From Dongia_A sp039808885 (GTDB lineage Bacteria > Pseudomonadota > Alphaproteobacteria > Dongiales > Dongiaceae), in NCBI GenBank assembly GCA_039808885.1, contig JBDHTX010000010.1, positions 1 through 64,000 on the forward strand: a stretch of 64,000 nt of DNA, in the 5' to 3' direction. Below, in pieces: positions 17,964 through 26,762 of this stretch. Below the pieces are notes generated by a model. It saw only the letters and a program-made list of their open reading frames with translations, searched no databases and had not been told where the DNA came from. Position 1 is the stretch's first letter. The number at the start of each line of letters is the position of its first letter. Made by a program: the position numbers and the translations under genes.

Positions 17964-18974
17964 TTACATCGCCATCGCCTTCTCGATGACTTCGTGGGTC
18001 CAGGCGCCTTCCGGCTTCTTGGTGATGACCGGGTCGGAGCCGCCACCCATCAGGGTCTCGATGGTGCGGTCATAGGCCGCCTCGTCGAGATAGCCGGTGC
18101 CCTTCGGATTGGTGCCGACCAGCTTGGCGATCTCGCCCATCATGCGCTTCTGGTGCTTCTCGGTCTGGGCGCCGGTCTCGTCATTGTCCAGCGTGATCAT
18201 CGCCGCCTCGTCCGGATTGGCGACCGCATAGTCCCAGCCCTTCATCGACGCCTTCAGGAAGCGGGCGAGCTTGTCCACCATCGCCGGGTCCTTCAGCGTG
18301 TTCTCCAGCGTGTAGAGGCCGTCCTCGAGGGTGGCCACACCCTGGTCCTCGTATTTGAAGGTGGTGAGGTCCTCCGGCTTCATGCCGGCGTCGATCACCT
18401 GCCAGTACTCGTTGTAGGTCATGGTCGAGATGCAGTCAGCCTGCTTCTGCAGCAGCGGGTCGACGTTGAAGCCCTGCTTCAGCACCTTCACGCCGCCCTT
18501 GGAGCCGTCGGTCTTCAGGCCGAGCTTGTTCATCCAGTTGAGGAACGGATACTCGTTGCCGCCGAACCAGACGCCGAGCGTGTGGTCGGCGAACTTGTCC
18601 GGCGAGGTCACGCCGCTGTCGTTGCGGCAGGTCAGCATCATGCCCGATTTCTGGAACACCTGGGCGATGTTGACCAGCGGCACGCCCTTTTCGCGCGTCG
18701 CCATCGCCGAGGGCATCCAATCCACCACCACGTCGGCGCCGCCGCCGGCGATCACCTGGCTGGGGTTGATGTCGGGGCCGCCCGGCTTGATCGTCACGTC
18801 GAGGCCGACCTCGTCGTAGAAGCCCTTGTCCTTCGCCACGAAATAGCCGGCGAACTGCGCCTGCGTCACCCACTTCAACTGCAGGGTCAGCTTGTCCGCC
18901 GCTTCGGCCGCGTTGGCGAGGAGCGCCAGCAATGCCGCCCCCGCGATCGCGCCCGTCCAAGTCTTAGCCGTCAT
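17964..18974 (-). CDS. ABC transporter substrate-binding protein, NMT1/THI5-like
   Basis: Protein of 336 residues with a signal peptide (hydrophobic 7-22, likely cleavage after AEA near residue 26). LTLQLKWVTQAQFAGYFVAKDKGFYDEVGLDVTI is spread over the first lobe, as in NMT1/ThiY/SsuA proteins that bind pyrimidines, HMP or sulfonates. Last gene of a unit that starts with beta-ureidopropionase, so the ligand is probably a pyrimidine breakdown product, hydantoin or ureido acid; that is inference. The second lobe has the block FGGNEYPFLNWMNKLGL. A terminator follows. Confidence 0.88.
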   Translation of the reverse strand: MTAKTWTGAIAGAALLALLANAAEAADKLTLQLKWVTQAQFAGYFVAKDKGFYDEVGLDVTIKPGGPDINPSQVIAGGGADVVVDWMPSAMATREKGVPLVNIAQVFQKSGMMLTCRNDSGVTSPDKFADHTLGVWFGGNEYPFLNWMNKLGLKTDGSKGGVKVLKQGFNVDPLLQKQADCISTMTYNEYWQVIDAGMKPEDLTTFKYEDQGVATLEDGLYTLENTLKDPAMVDKLARFLKASMKGWDYAVANPDEAAMITLDNDETGAQTEKHQKRMMGEIAKLVGTNPKGTGYLDEAAYDRTIETLMGGGSDPVITKKPEGAWTHEVIEKAMAM

Positions 18975-18996
18975 ATATGCCTCCTTGTTTGTCGTT

Positions 18997-20118
18997 TCAT
19001 CGGCTTCGGTAGGATGGATGCCAGAACGTGAAACTGCGCTCCAGGACCGCCAGCATCCCGTAAGAGGCGGACCCGACCAGTGCGGCGACCGCGATGGTCG
19101 CCCACACCACGTCCACGTTCATGATCTGGCTTTGCGTGCTGATGCGGAAGCCCATGCCGGAGGTGCCGGAGCCGAAGAACTCCGCCACGATGCCGCCGAT
19201 CAGCGCCAGGGTCGAGTTGATCTTGAGTGCATTGAAGACGAAAGGCAGCGCCGCCGGCAGGCGCAGCGCAAAGAGCGTCTGCCAATAGCTGGCGCCGTAG
19301 GAGCGCATCAGGTCGAGCTGCATGCGGTCGGCGGTGTTGAGCCCGGTCAACGCGTTCACCAGCATGGGGAAGAAGATCATGAAGACGATGACCGCGGTCT
19401 TCGACTCCCAGCCGAAGCCGAACCAGATCACCATGATCGGGGCGACGCCGATGATGGGCACGGCGCTCACCAGATTGCCGAGCGGCAGCAGGCCGCGCTG
19501 CAGGAACGGCACCCGGTCGACCAGAAGGGCCGTCCCCAGGCCCAGCAGATTGCCCAGGAAGAAGCCGGCAAGCACCGCCTTCAGGAAAGTCTGGCGGAAG
19601 TCGTCGGCCAGGGTCGCCGCCTCGCGTCCCAGGGCGTCGAGGATCTCGGTCGGCGCCGGCAGCAGGACGCGCGGCACGGCGAAGCCGACGACGCCGGACT
19701 GCCAGAGATAGACCAGTGCCACTCCAAACAACGCGGGGACCACCAGGGCGTAGATGCGGCTGCCGGGCAGCGCCGAGATATGCTGCATCACCGTCCAGGC
19801 GAAGAGCAGCACGCCGACGACGGTGAACCAGAATCCGGGCGCCGACAAACCCATGGACAGCTCAGCCGTCGGCAGGATGGCTGGACCGATGCCGGCGATC
19901 ACCACGGCGATTGGGCTGAGCCAAGCCCAGATCTCCCCCTTGGCCAGATGGCGCAGCCAGCGTTCGCCGGCGATCACCGCGGCGATACCGAAGGCGACGA
20001 AGATCGCGGCGACGGGGAACTGCGACCAGTAGGCGTAGTCCTCCTCATAATAGCCGATCGGCAGAGCAAGGCCGGCCGCCATCAGGGCGGCGCTGATCCA
20101 GGCGAGCAGCGGGCTCAT
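18997..20118 (-). CDS. ABC transporter permease (SsuC/TauC type) with N-terminal membrane extension
   Basis: Protein of 373 residues. The C-terminal 240 residues are a standard BPD permease: LPAPTEIL start, EAA-loop region RSYGASYWQTLFALRLPAALPF and about six helices. The first 130 residues add roughly four or five predicted helices (about 5-22, 34-50, 66-84, 95-112, 124-142), which is longer than SsuC/TauC. It overlaps the stop of the preceding permease gene by 4 bases (ATGA), so the pair is coupled. It forms the importer with the NMT1-like protein and the ATPase at 21270. Confidence 0.9.
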   Translation of the reverse strand: MSPLLAWISAALMAAGLALPIGYYEEDYAYWSQFPVAAIFVAFGIAAVIAGERWLRHLAKGEIWAWLSPIAVVIAGIGPAILPTAELSMGLSAPGFWFTVVGVLLFAWTVMQHISALPGSRIYALVVPALFGVALVYLWQSGVVGFAVPRVLLPAPTEILDALGREAATLADDFRQTFLKAVLAGFFLGNLLGLGTALLVDRVPFLQRGLLPLGNLVSAVPIIGVAPIMVIWFGFGWESKTAVIVFMIFFPMLVNALTGLNTADRMQLDLMRSYGASYWQTLFALRLPAALPFVFNALKINSTLALIGGIVAEFFGSGTSGMGFRISTQSQIMNVDVVWATIAVAALVGSASYGMLAVLERSFTFWHPSYRSR

Positions 20119-21014
20119 GCGTGCCCTCCCGCCTGAGTGCCCGCGCGCCGCTGGGTCACCCATTCGATCCCGGCGATGACATAGACCAGAAGCATGCCGA
20201 GGATCGCCGCCATGAACAGGGCCGACCAGATCTGCACAATCTGCCCATAATAGGAGCCGCTGAGCAGCCGGGCGCCGAGGCCGGCGCCGCCCACCGGCAG
20301 CTCGCCGACGATGGCGCCGACCAGGGAGATGGCGATGGCGACCTTCAGGCTGGCGAACAGGAACGGCACCGAGGCCGGCACCCGCAGCTTCCAGAAGATC
20401 TGCAGCTGATTGGCGTTGTAGGTGCGCATCAGGTCCATCTGCAGCGGATCGGGCGAGCGCAGCCCCTTCACCATGCCGATGGTGACCGGAAAGAAGCAAA
20501 GATAGGCCGAGATCAGCGCCTTGGGGATCAACCCGGTCACACCGACATTGCCCAGCACCACGATGATCATCGGCGCGATGGCGAGGATGGGCACGGTCTG
20601 CGAGGCGATGATCCAGGGCATCAGCGAGCGGTCCAGGGTGCGGACATGGACGATGCCCGCCGCCAGCACGATGCCAAGGATGGCGCCGAACAGGAAGCCC
20701 AACAGCGTCGCCGAAGCGGTCACGCCCGCGTGATAGACCAGGGATCGCTTGCTTGTGATCTTCAGCCCGACGGTGGAGTTCCACAGATCGCTGGCGATCT
20801 GGTTCGGCGCCGGCAGCACCGGCCGCTCCATGCTCCAGGTGCCCTGGACCAGTTCGCCGAACGAATAGCCGGGATTGGCCTCCGCCAGCTGCTCCGAGAC
20901 GCGCGTGTAGTTGAGGGCAATCGCCAGCAGGTACCAGAGCGCGACGATCACCGCGACCACGGTGAGGACGGGGAGCACATATCCCTTGGGCGAAAGCCAA
21001 TCCCTCACTGACAT
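20115..21014 (-). CDS. ABC transporter permease (SsuC/TauC type)
   Basis: Protein of 299 residues with a leading helix (16-34) and a BPD domain. The EAA-type loop is MRTYNANQLQIFWKLRVPAS, preceded by PMIIVVLGNVGVTGLIPK. A GGGGAGA ribosome site precedes ATG 21014. The two permeases presumably form a heterodimer. It is separated from the upstream ATPase gene by 255 bases of repeat-rich sequence, yet on the same strand, so cotranscription is likely. Confidence 0.9.
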   Translation of the reverse strand: MSVRDWLSPKGYVLPVLTVVAVIVALWYLLAIALNYTRVSEQLAEANPGYSFGELVQGTWSMERPVLPAPNQIASDLWNSTVGLKITSKRSLVYHAGVTASATLLGFLFGAILGIVLAAGIVHVRTLDRSLMPWIIASQTVPILAIAPMIIVVLGNVGVTGLIPKALISAYLCFFPVTIGMVKGLRSPDPLQMDLMRTYNANQLQIFWKLRVPASVPFLFASLKVAIAISLVGAIVGELPVGGAGLGARLLSGSYYGQIVQIWSALFMAAILGMLLVYVIAGIEWVTQRRAGTQAGGHA

Positions 21015-21269
21015 TTCTCCCCCTTCCCCCCAAAGCCGACGAATGTTGGCATTCGCCGACGGGGCGGGGGAAGGCAGCGGAGCCTTAGCGAACGCAGTGA
21101 GCTTAGGCGCAGCCGGATGGGGGGTAGCGCGCTTCCGGGCGCGCCATCGCGATAGCGATGCTGCGTGAAGATTCTTCGCGGAGAAACCCGGCGCTGCAAC
21201 ACCCCCCATCCCCACCTTCCCCCGCAAGGGGGGAAGGGGTCCACCGATTCTGCAGCTGGCCACGACACG
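21015..21269. repeat. Intergenic GC-rich inverted-repeat cluster
   Basis: Between the ATPase and permease genes. CCTTCCCCCC near 21023 pairs with GGGGGAAGG near 21068; CATCGC/GCGATG flank AT at about 21146-21162; and CCTTCCCCC/GGGGGGAAGG occurs again near 21211-21238. The CCCCAT and AAGGGG strings recur at both ends, so the whole stretch looks like a composite palindromic repeat inside an operon, not a gene. Confidence 0.6.
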
Positions 21270-22124
21270 TCAGTCATACGAATGCCCGGCCTTCAATCCC
21301 ATGCGGACGCGATGCGCGAGTTCGAGCGCCGCCGGCGTTTCCCGCGTGTCGAGGGTTCGCTTCGCCGGGAGCGTGCTGTCGATCACGTCGATGATGCGGC
21401 CGGGCCGGGCGCTCATCACCACGATCTTGGTCGAGAGCAGCACCGCCTCGTCGATCGAATGGGTGACGAAGATGACGGTCTTGCGGGTCTTCTCCCAGAT
21501 CTGCAGCAGCTCCTCGTTCATGCGGTCGCGGGTGATCTCGTCCAGCGCGCCGAAGGGCTCGTCCATCAGCAGCAATTGCGGCTCAAAGGACAGCGCGCGG
21601 GCGATGGAGACGCGCTGCTGCATGCCGCCGGAGAGCTGCCACGGGAACTTCTTCTCGAAGCCCTTGAGGCCGACCAGCTCCAGGTAGCGGCGGGCCTTGG
21701 CCTCGCGCTCCTCCTTCGAGACGCCCATGATCTCATGCGGCAGCTCGACATTGCGCAGGACATTGCGCCAGGGATAGAGCGCGGAGGACTGGAAGATATA
21801 GCCATAGGCGCGCTTCAGCCGCGCTTCGCGCGGGCTGACGCCGTTGACCGTGACACTGCCCTCGGTCGGCTGCTCCAGATCCGCGACGATGCGCATCAAG
21901 GTGGTCTTGCCGCAGCCGGACGGGCCGATCAGCGAGACGAACTCGCCGGCGCGAACCTGCAGGTCGATGTTGCTGAGCGCGAAGACCGGCGCGTCGGCGG
22001 TCTGGAACGTCAGGCTCAGATTCTGGATGTCGATGATGGTGTCGGAGGCGGCGGGCTTGTTCGCAGCGCCCTTGCCGCGGCCCTTGGGCAGATCGACCAC
22101 CTTGGCGGTCGGCTCAGAGGGCAT
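21270..22124 (-). CDS. ABC transporter ATP-binding protein (SsuB/TauB type)
   Basis: Protein of 284 residues. Walker A is GPSGCGKTT, Q-loop IFQSSALYPW, signature LSGGMQQRVSIARAL, Walker B LLLMDEPFGALDE and switch His in FVTHSIDEAV. The N-terminus has an extra 30 residues of basic/Ala-rich sequence. It overlaps the end of the beta-ureidopropionase gene by 11 bases. Energises the NMT1-type importer. Confidence 0.95.
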   Translation of the reverse strand: MPSEPTAKVVDLPKGRGKGAANKPAASDTIIDIQNLSLTFQTADAPVFALSNIDLQVRAGEFVSLIGPSGCGKTTLMRIVADLEQPTEGSVTVNGVSPREARLKRAYGYIFQSSALYPWRNVLRNVELPHEIMGVSKEEREAKARRYLELVGLKGFEKKFPWQLSGGMQQRVSIARALSFEPQLLLMDEPFGALDEITRDRMNEELLQIWEKTRKTVIFVTHSIDEAVLLSTKIVVMSARPGRIIDVIDSTLPAKRTLDTRETPAALELAHRVRMGLKAGHSYD

Positions 22125-23352
22125 TGGCGCGCTCCACCATGGCGCGGAGCAGCACGTCGCAGCCGGCGCCGCAATCCTCCTTGGTCGCGTTCTCCACCTC
22201 GTTGTGGCTGATGCCGTCCTCGCAGGGGATGAACACCATGCCGGTCGGCGCCACGCGGTTCATGTAGCAGGCGTCGTGGCCGGCGCCGCTGATGATCGGC
22301 ATGGAGGCGTAGCCGAGTTCCTCCGCGCCCGCTTTGACCGCGGCGACACAGGAGGTGTCGAACTTCACCGGCGGGGAATACCAGATCTCCTTGAAGTCGA
22401 GCTGCAGGCCGTTCTTCTTCGCCGCCTCCTCGCAGGCGGCCTTCGCCTCCGCCGCCATCTTGCTGAGGATCTTGTCCTCGGGATGGCGCAGGTCAATGGT
22501 GAAGAACACCTTGCCCGGGATGGTGTTGCGCGAATTGGGGCTGGACTGGATCAGGCCGACGGTGGCGCAGGCGAAGGGCTGATTGGAATGGCCGATATTG
22601 TTGACGGCGGTCACGACATGGGCGGCGCCGACCAGCGCGTCCTTGCGGACCTTCATCGGCGTTGGCCCGGCATGGGCCTCCTGCCCCGTCATGGTCACTT
22701 CGAACCAGCGCTGGCCTTGCGCGCCCTGGACCACGCCGATGGTCTTCTTCTCCACTTCGAGGATCGGGCCCTGCTCGATATGGGTCTCGAAAAAGGCGAA
22801 GATCTCGCGGCCGCCGACCTGCTCCGGCCCGTCATAGCCGATGCGCTTCAGCTCCTGGCCCATGGTCTTGCCGTCGAGATCGGCGCGGCTGAGACCGTAA
22901 TCGAGATCGAACACGCCGGCGAAGACGCCGGAGGCGACCATCGCGGGGGCGAAGCGCGAGCCCTCCTCGTTGGTCCACACCGCGACCTCCACGGGCCGCG
23001 CGGTCTCGTAGTTGAAGTCGTTCAGGGTGCGGACGACTTCCAGCCCGGCCATGATGCCGTAGATGCCGTCGAACTTGCCCCCGGTCGGCTGGCTGTCGAT
23101 ATGGCTGCCGGTCATCACCGGCGGCAGCGAGTTGTCCTTGCCTGGGCGGCGGGCGAAGATGTTGCCCATCTTGTCGACCTTGATGGTGCAGCCGGCCTCC
23201 TTCGCCCATTGGCAGAACAGGTCGCGGGCCTGCTTGTCGAGGTCGGTGAGGGCCAGGCGGCAGACGCCGCCCTTTTCCGTGGCGCCGATCTTGGCCATTT
23301 CCATCAGGCTGTCCCACAGGCGATCGGCATTGATGCGTAGATTGGTCGCCAC
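22114..23352 (-). CDS. N-carbamoyl-beta-alanine amidohydrolase (beta-ureidopropionase), M20 family
   Basis: Protein of 412 residues of the hydantoinase/carbamoylase amidase family. It hydrolyses N-carbamoyl-beta-alanine (or N-carbamoyl amino acids) to the amino acid, CO2 and ammonia, the last step of reductive uracil degradation. Metal ligands are in place: H84 (TGSHIDSQPTGGKFDG), D95, E129/E130 (NEEGSRF), H191 (HIEQGP) and H383 (DGISHNE). The start is GTG 23352 after GGGAGG. A RutR-type site lies about 100 bases upstream. L-carbamoylase activity is the alternative; the dehydrogenase and dihydropyrimidinase genes nearby favour pyrimidine degradation. Confidence 0.88.
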   Translation of the reverse strand: MATNLRINADRLWDSLMEMAKIGATEKGGVCRLALTDLDKQARDLFCQWAKEAGCTIKVDKMGNIFARRPGKDNSLPPVMTGSHIDSQPTGGKFDGIYGIMAGLEVVRTLNDFNYETARPVEVAVWTNEEGSRFAPAMVASGVFAGVFDLDYGLSRADLDGKTMGQELKRIGYDGPEQVGGREIFAFFETHIEQGPILEVEKKTIGVVQGAQGQRWFEVTMTGQEAHAGPTPMKVRKDALVGAAHVVTAVNNIGHSNQPFACATVGLIQSSPNSRNTIPGKVFFTIDLRHPEDKILSKMAAEAKAACEEAAKKNGLQLDFKEIWYSPPVKFDTSCVAAVKAGAEELGYASMPIISGAGHDACYMNRVAPTGMVFIPCEDGISHNEVENATKEDCGAGCDVLLRAMVERANAL

Positions 23353-23448
23353 GATGAACCTCCCAGAAGATCAGCAGCCTAGACGCAGAGATTTAGCAGC
23401 GCGGGCTTGGAGTCGCCGGCATTTATTTTGTCGCAATCTTCGCGCTTT

Positions 23449-23464
23449 CTGACCAAACGGTCAA
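23449..23464 (-). promoter_or_regulatory. RutR-type operator upstream of the beta-ureidopropionase operon
   Basis: CTGACCAAACGGTCAA on the plus strand; on the minus strand it reads TTGACCGTTTGGTCAG. It matches the known E. coli RutR consensus TTGACCAnnTGGTCAA in both outer halves. It lies about 97-112 bases before the GTG start. Confidence 0.7.
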
Positions 23465-23484
23465 GCATCCGGCCTGCCGCTTTT

Positions 23485-24765
23485 CTAGCGTGAAGCGCCC
23501 AGAAAATCGGCACTTTCCGGCCGTCCGGGCAGCCTCAGCCGCGTCGTCTGTGCCGGCGTTTCGGCGATGACCTTGCCGCGCCGCAGGACCAGGAGTCGGG
23601 TGGCGCGGACGCGGATCGCCTCGACCGGATCCGCCGCCTGCAGGACCACCAGATCGGCATTGCAGCCGGGGGCCAGACCGTAGCCGTCGAGTTGCAGGAT
23701 ACGGGCGGGATTCTCCGTCACCGCGGCGAAGCAGGCGCGCATCGCGTCCTGGCCGGTCATCTGCGCCACATGGAGGCCCATATGGGCGACCTCCAGCATG
23801 TCGCCCGAGCCCAGGCCGTACCAGGGGTCCATCACGCAGTCATGGCCGAAGGCGACGGTGAGGCCGGCCGCCATCAGCTCGGGAACGCGGGTCATGCCGC
23901 GGCGCTTCGGATAGGTGTCGTGGCGGCCCTGGATGGTGATGTTGATCAGCGGATTGGCGATGGCGTTGAGCCGCGCTTCCGCCATCAACGGGATCAACTT
24001 GCTGACATAGTAGTTGTCCATGGAATGCATGGAGGTGAGGTGCGAGCCGGTCACGCGTCCCTGAAGGCCGAGCCGCTGCGTCTCGTAGGCAAGCGTCTCC
24101 ACATGGCGCGACAGCGGGTCGTCGGTCTCGTCGCAATGCATGTCGACCAGCAGGCCGCGCTCCGCCGCGATTTCGCACAGCGCGCGGACCGAGGCGGCGC
24201 CGTCGGCCATGGTGCGCTCGAAATGCGGGATGCCGCCGACCACGTCGACGCCGCGGTCGAGCGCCGCCTTCAGCAGATCCATCGCCCCCGGCGAGCGGAA
24301 GACGCCGTCCTGCGGGAACGCGACCAGCTGCAGGTCGAGATACGGCTTGACCCTCTTCTTCACCTCGAGCAGCGCGTCAACCGCCAGCAGGCGCGGATCG
24401 CAGATATCGACATGGGAGCGGATCGCCAGCAGTCCCTTGGCCACCGCCCAGTCGCAATAGGCGAGCGCCCGGTTGGCGATGGCCTCTTGCGTGAGCAATG
24501 GCTTCAACTCGCCCCACAGCGCGATGCCTTCCAGCAGCGTGCCGGACTGGTTGAGGCGCGGCAGGCCGAGGGACAGGGTCGCGTCCATGTGGAAATGCGC
24601 GTCGACGAAAGGCGGCGTCACCAGCCGGCCCTTGGCGTCGATCTCCTGCCCCGCCTGGGCCTTCAGCCCCGGCTCGACCGCCGCGATCTTGCCGCCGGCG
24701 ATGCCGATATCGATGCCCTTGCGGCCGTCCGGCAGGTTGGCTCCGCGGAGGATGACGTCGAGCAT
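23485..24765 (-). CDS. codA: Cytosine deaminase
   Basis: Protein of 426 residues of the amidohydrolase superfamily; converts cytosine to uracil and ammonia. Ligands match E. coli CodA with a shift of four: H57 and H59 (DAHFHMD), H210 with E213 (HCDETDD), H242 (GSHLTSMHS), D309 (GHDCVMDPWYGLG). The blocks IANPLINITIQGRHDTYPKR and GMTRVPELM are almost CodA-like. Last gene of the preT-preA-BMP importer unit, one base after the permease gene, so it feeds uracil to the reductive pathway. Isoguanine or other pyrimidine use cannot be excluded. Confidence 0.92.
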   Translation of the reverse strand: MLDVILRGANLPDGRKGIDIGIAGGKIAAVEPGLKAQAGQEIDAKGRLVTPPFVDAHFHMDATLSLGLPRLNQSGTLLEGIALWGELKPLLTQEAIANRALAYCDWAVAKGLLAIRSHVDICDPRLLAVDALLEVKKRVKPYLDLQLVAFPQDGVFRSPGAMDLLKAALDRGVDVVGGIPHFERTMADGAASVRALCEIAAERGLLVDMHCDETDDPLSRHVETLAYETQRLGLQGRVTGSHLTSMHSMDNYYVSKLIPLMAEARLNAIANPLINITIQGRHDTYPKRRGMTRVPELMAAGLTVAFGHDCVMDPWYGLGSGDMLEVAHMGLHVAQMTGQDAMRACFAAVTENPARILQLDGYGLAPGCNADLVVLQAADPVEAIRVRATRLLVLRRGKVIAETPAQTTRLRLPGRPESADFLGASR

Positions 24766-24766
24766 C

Positions 24767-25708
24767 TCAGCGCTCTCCCTTGCGATAGGCGATCATCAGC
24801 GCGCGCGGATAGCCGGCGCGGCGCGACATGACGATGAGCGCCAGGATGGACAGGATATAGGGCAGCATCAGGAATACCTGGTAGGGCACATAGGCGCCGG
24901 CCAGCTGCTGCAGGCGCAACTGATAGGCGTCGAAGGCGGCGAACAGGATGGCGCCGAGCAGCGCCTTGCCGGGGCGCCACGAACCGAAGACGACGAGCGC
25001 GATGCAGATCCAGCCGCGGCCGTTCACCATGTCGAAATAGAAGGAGTTGAAGGCCGACATGGTGAGAAAGGCGCCGCCCAGGGCCATGAAGGCGCTGCCC
25101 ACGGCCACCGCGCCCATGCGCAGCAGCGTCACGTCGATGCCCTGGGCCTCCACCGCCGCCGGGTTCTCGCCCACCGTGCGCACCGCCAACCCGATCGGCG
25201 TGCGGTAGAGCACATAGGCGACCAGCGCCACGGCCAGGAACGCCAGATAGGTCAGCGGCGTCTGGCGGAACAGGGCCTCGCCAAAGAAGGGAATCTGCGA
25301 CAGCCCCGGAATGTCGAACGGCGCGAAGGGCTCGATCTTCGGCGGCGAGGTCACTTCCGGGAACGCCAGGCGGTAGGCGTAGTAGGTCAACGACGTCGCC
25401 AGCAGGGTGATGCCGATGCCGGTCACATGCTGCGACAGGCCGAGCGGCACGGTCATGAAGCCGTGCAGCAGGCCGAAAGCCGCGCCCGCCAGCGCGGCGA
25501 TGGCAAGGCCGGTCCACAGGTCCGCACCGTGATAGACGGCGACCCAGCCGGCGAAGGCGCCGACGGTCATGATGCCTTCGATGCCGAGATTGAGCACCCC
25601 TGCCCGCTCGCAGATCAGTTCGCCCAGGGTGGCGAAGATCAGGGGCGAGGCGATGCGGATGGCGGCCGCCCACAGGCTCGTGGTGAACAGGATCTCGATC
25701 GCCTCCAT
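24767..25708 (-). CDS. ABC transporter permease, BMP nucleoside importer
   Basis: Protein of 313 residues with about nine membrane helices. AGVLNLGIEGIMTVGAFAGW near residue 35 and VGENPAAVEAQGIDV near 180 are those of the YufQ/BmpC/RbsC-like BPD_transp_2 permeases that import purine and pyrimidine nucleosides. Partner of the 25713 permease; the genes are four bases apart. Confidence 0.92.
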   Translation of the reverse strand: MEAIEILFTTSLWAAAIRIASPLIFATLGELICERAGVLNLGIEGIMTVGAFAGWVAVYHGADLWTGLAIAALAGAAFGLLHGFMTVPLGLSQHVTGIGITLLATSLTYYAYRLAFPEVTSPPKIEPFAPFDIPGLSQIPFFGEALFRQTPLTYLAFLAVALVAYVLYRTPIGLAVRTVGENPAAVEAQGIDVTLLRMGAVAVGSAFMALGGAFLTMSAFNSFYFDMVNGRGWICIALVVFGSWRPGKALLGAILFAAFDAYQLRLQQLAGAYVPYQVFLMLPYILSILALIVMSRRAGYPRALMIAYRKGER

Positions 25709-25712
25709 CGCG

Positions 25713-26762
25713 TCAGCCCCGCCGCAGCCGGAAACGGGTGAACAGCATGCCGGCGACCATGGTCAGCAGGGCCGTCGCCACCATCACATTGGCGATGTAG
25801 TTGGGCACGCCGACGCTGCGGCTCATGGCATCGGCGCCGACGAACATGGCGGCGACGAAGATCGCGGCGGCGATGACGCCCAGCGGATGCAGGGCCGCCA
25901 GCATGGCCACGACGATGCCGGTGTAGCCGAAGCCCGGCGACAGATCGAGGGTCAGATTCCCTTTCAGCCCCGCCACCTCGCTGACCCCGGCGAGGGCCGC
26001 CAGGCCGCCCGAGAGCAAGGCGGTCTTGGCCATCACCCAGTTGACGGGAATGCCGGCGAAACGCGCCGCGCGGGCGTTGAAGCCAACCGCGCGCATCTCG
26101 TAGCCCAAGGTGGTGCGGACATTGACGAACCACACCGCGCAGGCCGCCAGGATGGCGACGACGAAGCCCCAATGCAGACGCTTGCCCTGCACCAGCTTCG
26201 GCCAGACCGCTTCGGCGATGACCTTCTTCGACTGCGGCCAGCCAAGGCCCATCGGATCCTTCAGCGGGCCGTCGAGCAGCAGGCTGACCAGCAGCACGAT
26301 GATGAAGTTCAGCAGCAAGGTGGTGACCACCTCGTCCACGCCGAAGCGCGTCTTGAGCAAGGTCGGGCCGAGCAGCAGCAGCGCGCCGGTCAGCGCCGCG
26401 ACAAACGCGATCAAGGGCAGCAGGACCGGCGCCGGCAACGGCAGCATCCCGGTGCCGAGCACCACGCAGACGATGGCGCCGGCATAGAGCTGCGCCTCGC
26501 CGCCGATGTTCCACAGCCGGGCGCGGAAGGCGACGGCGGCGGCGAGGCCGGTGAAGATCAAGGGCGTGGCGCGGGTCAGGGTCTCGAGGAAGGCGAATTG
26601 CGTCCCCAAGGCCCCCTTGATCACCGCGGCGAAGACGGCGAAGGGCGACGCCCCGCCGAGGAGCACCAGCAGGGCGGCGACAACGAAACTAGCGGCGATG
26701 GCGGCGAGCGGCGCCGCCAGCTTCAACGTCAGCGAAGCCTCCGCGCGGGGCTCAAGCCGCAT
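25713..26762 (-). CDS. ABC transporter permease, BMP nucleoside importer
   Basis: Protein of 349 residues from ATG 26762. The helix-rich BPD_transp_2 fold shows RARLWNIGGEAQLYAGAI and VGFNARAARFAGIPV, as in YufP. A short upstream in-frame ATG at 26783 is possible but lies inside the ATPase gene. The start overlaps the ATPase gene end by 11 bases. Confidence 0.92.
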   Translation of the reverse strand: MRLEPRAEASLTLKLAAPLAAIAASFVVAALLVLLGGASPFAVFAAVIKGALGTQFAFLETLTRATPLIFTGLAAAVAFRARLWNIGGEAQLYAGAIVCVVLGTGMLPLPAPVLLPLIAFVAALTGALLLLGPTLLKTRFGVDEVVTTLLLNFIIVLLVSLLLDGPLKDPMGLGWPQSKKVIAEAVWPKLVQGKRLHWGFVVAILAACAVWFVNVRTTLGYEMRAVGFNARAARFAGIPVNWVMAKTALLSGGLAALAGVSEVAGLKGNLTLDLSPGFGYTGIVVAMLAALHPLGVIAAAIFVAAMFVGADAMSRSVGVPNYIANVMVATALLTMVAGMLFTRFRLRRG

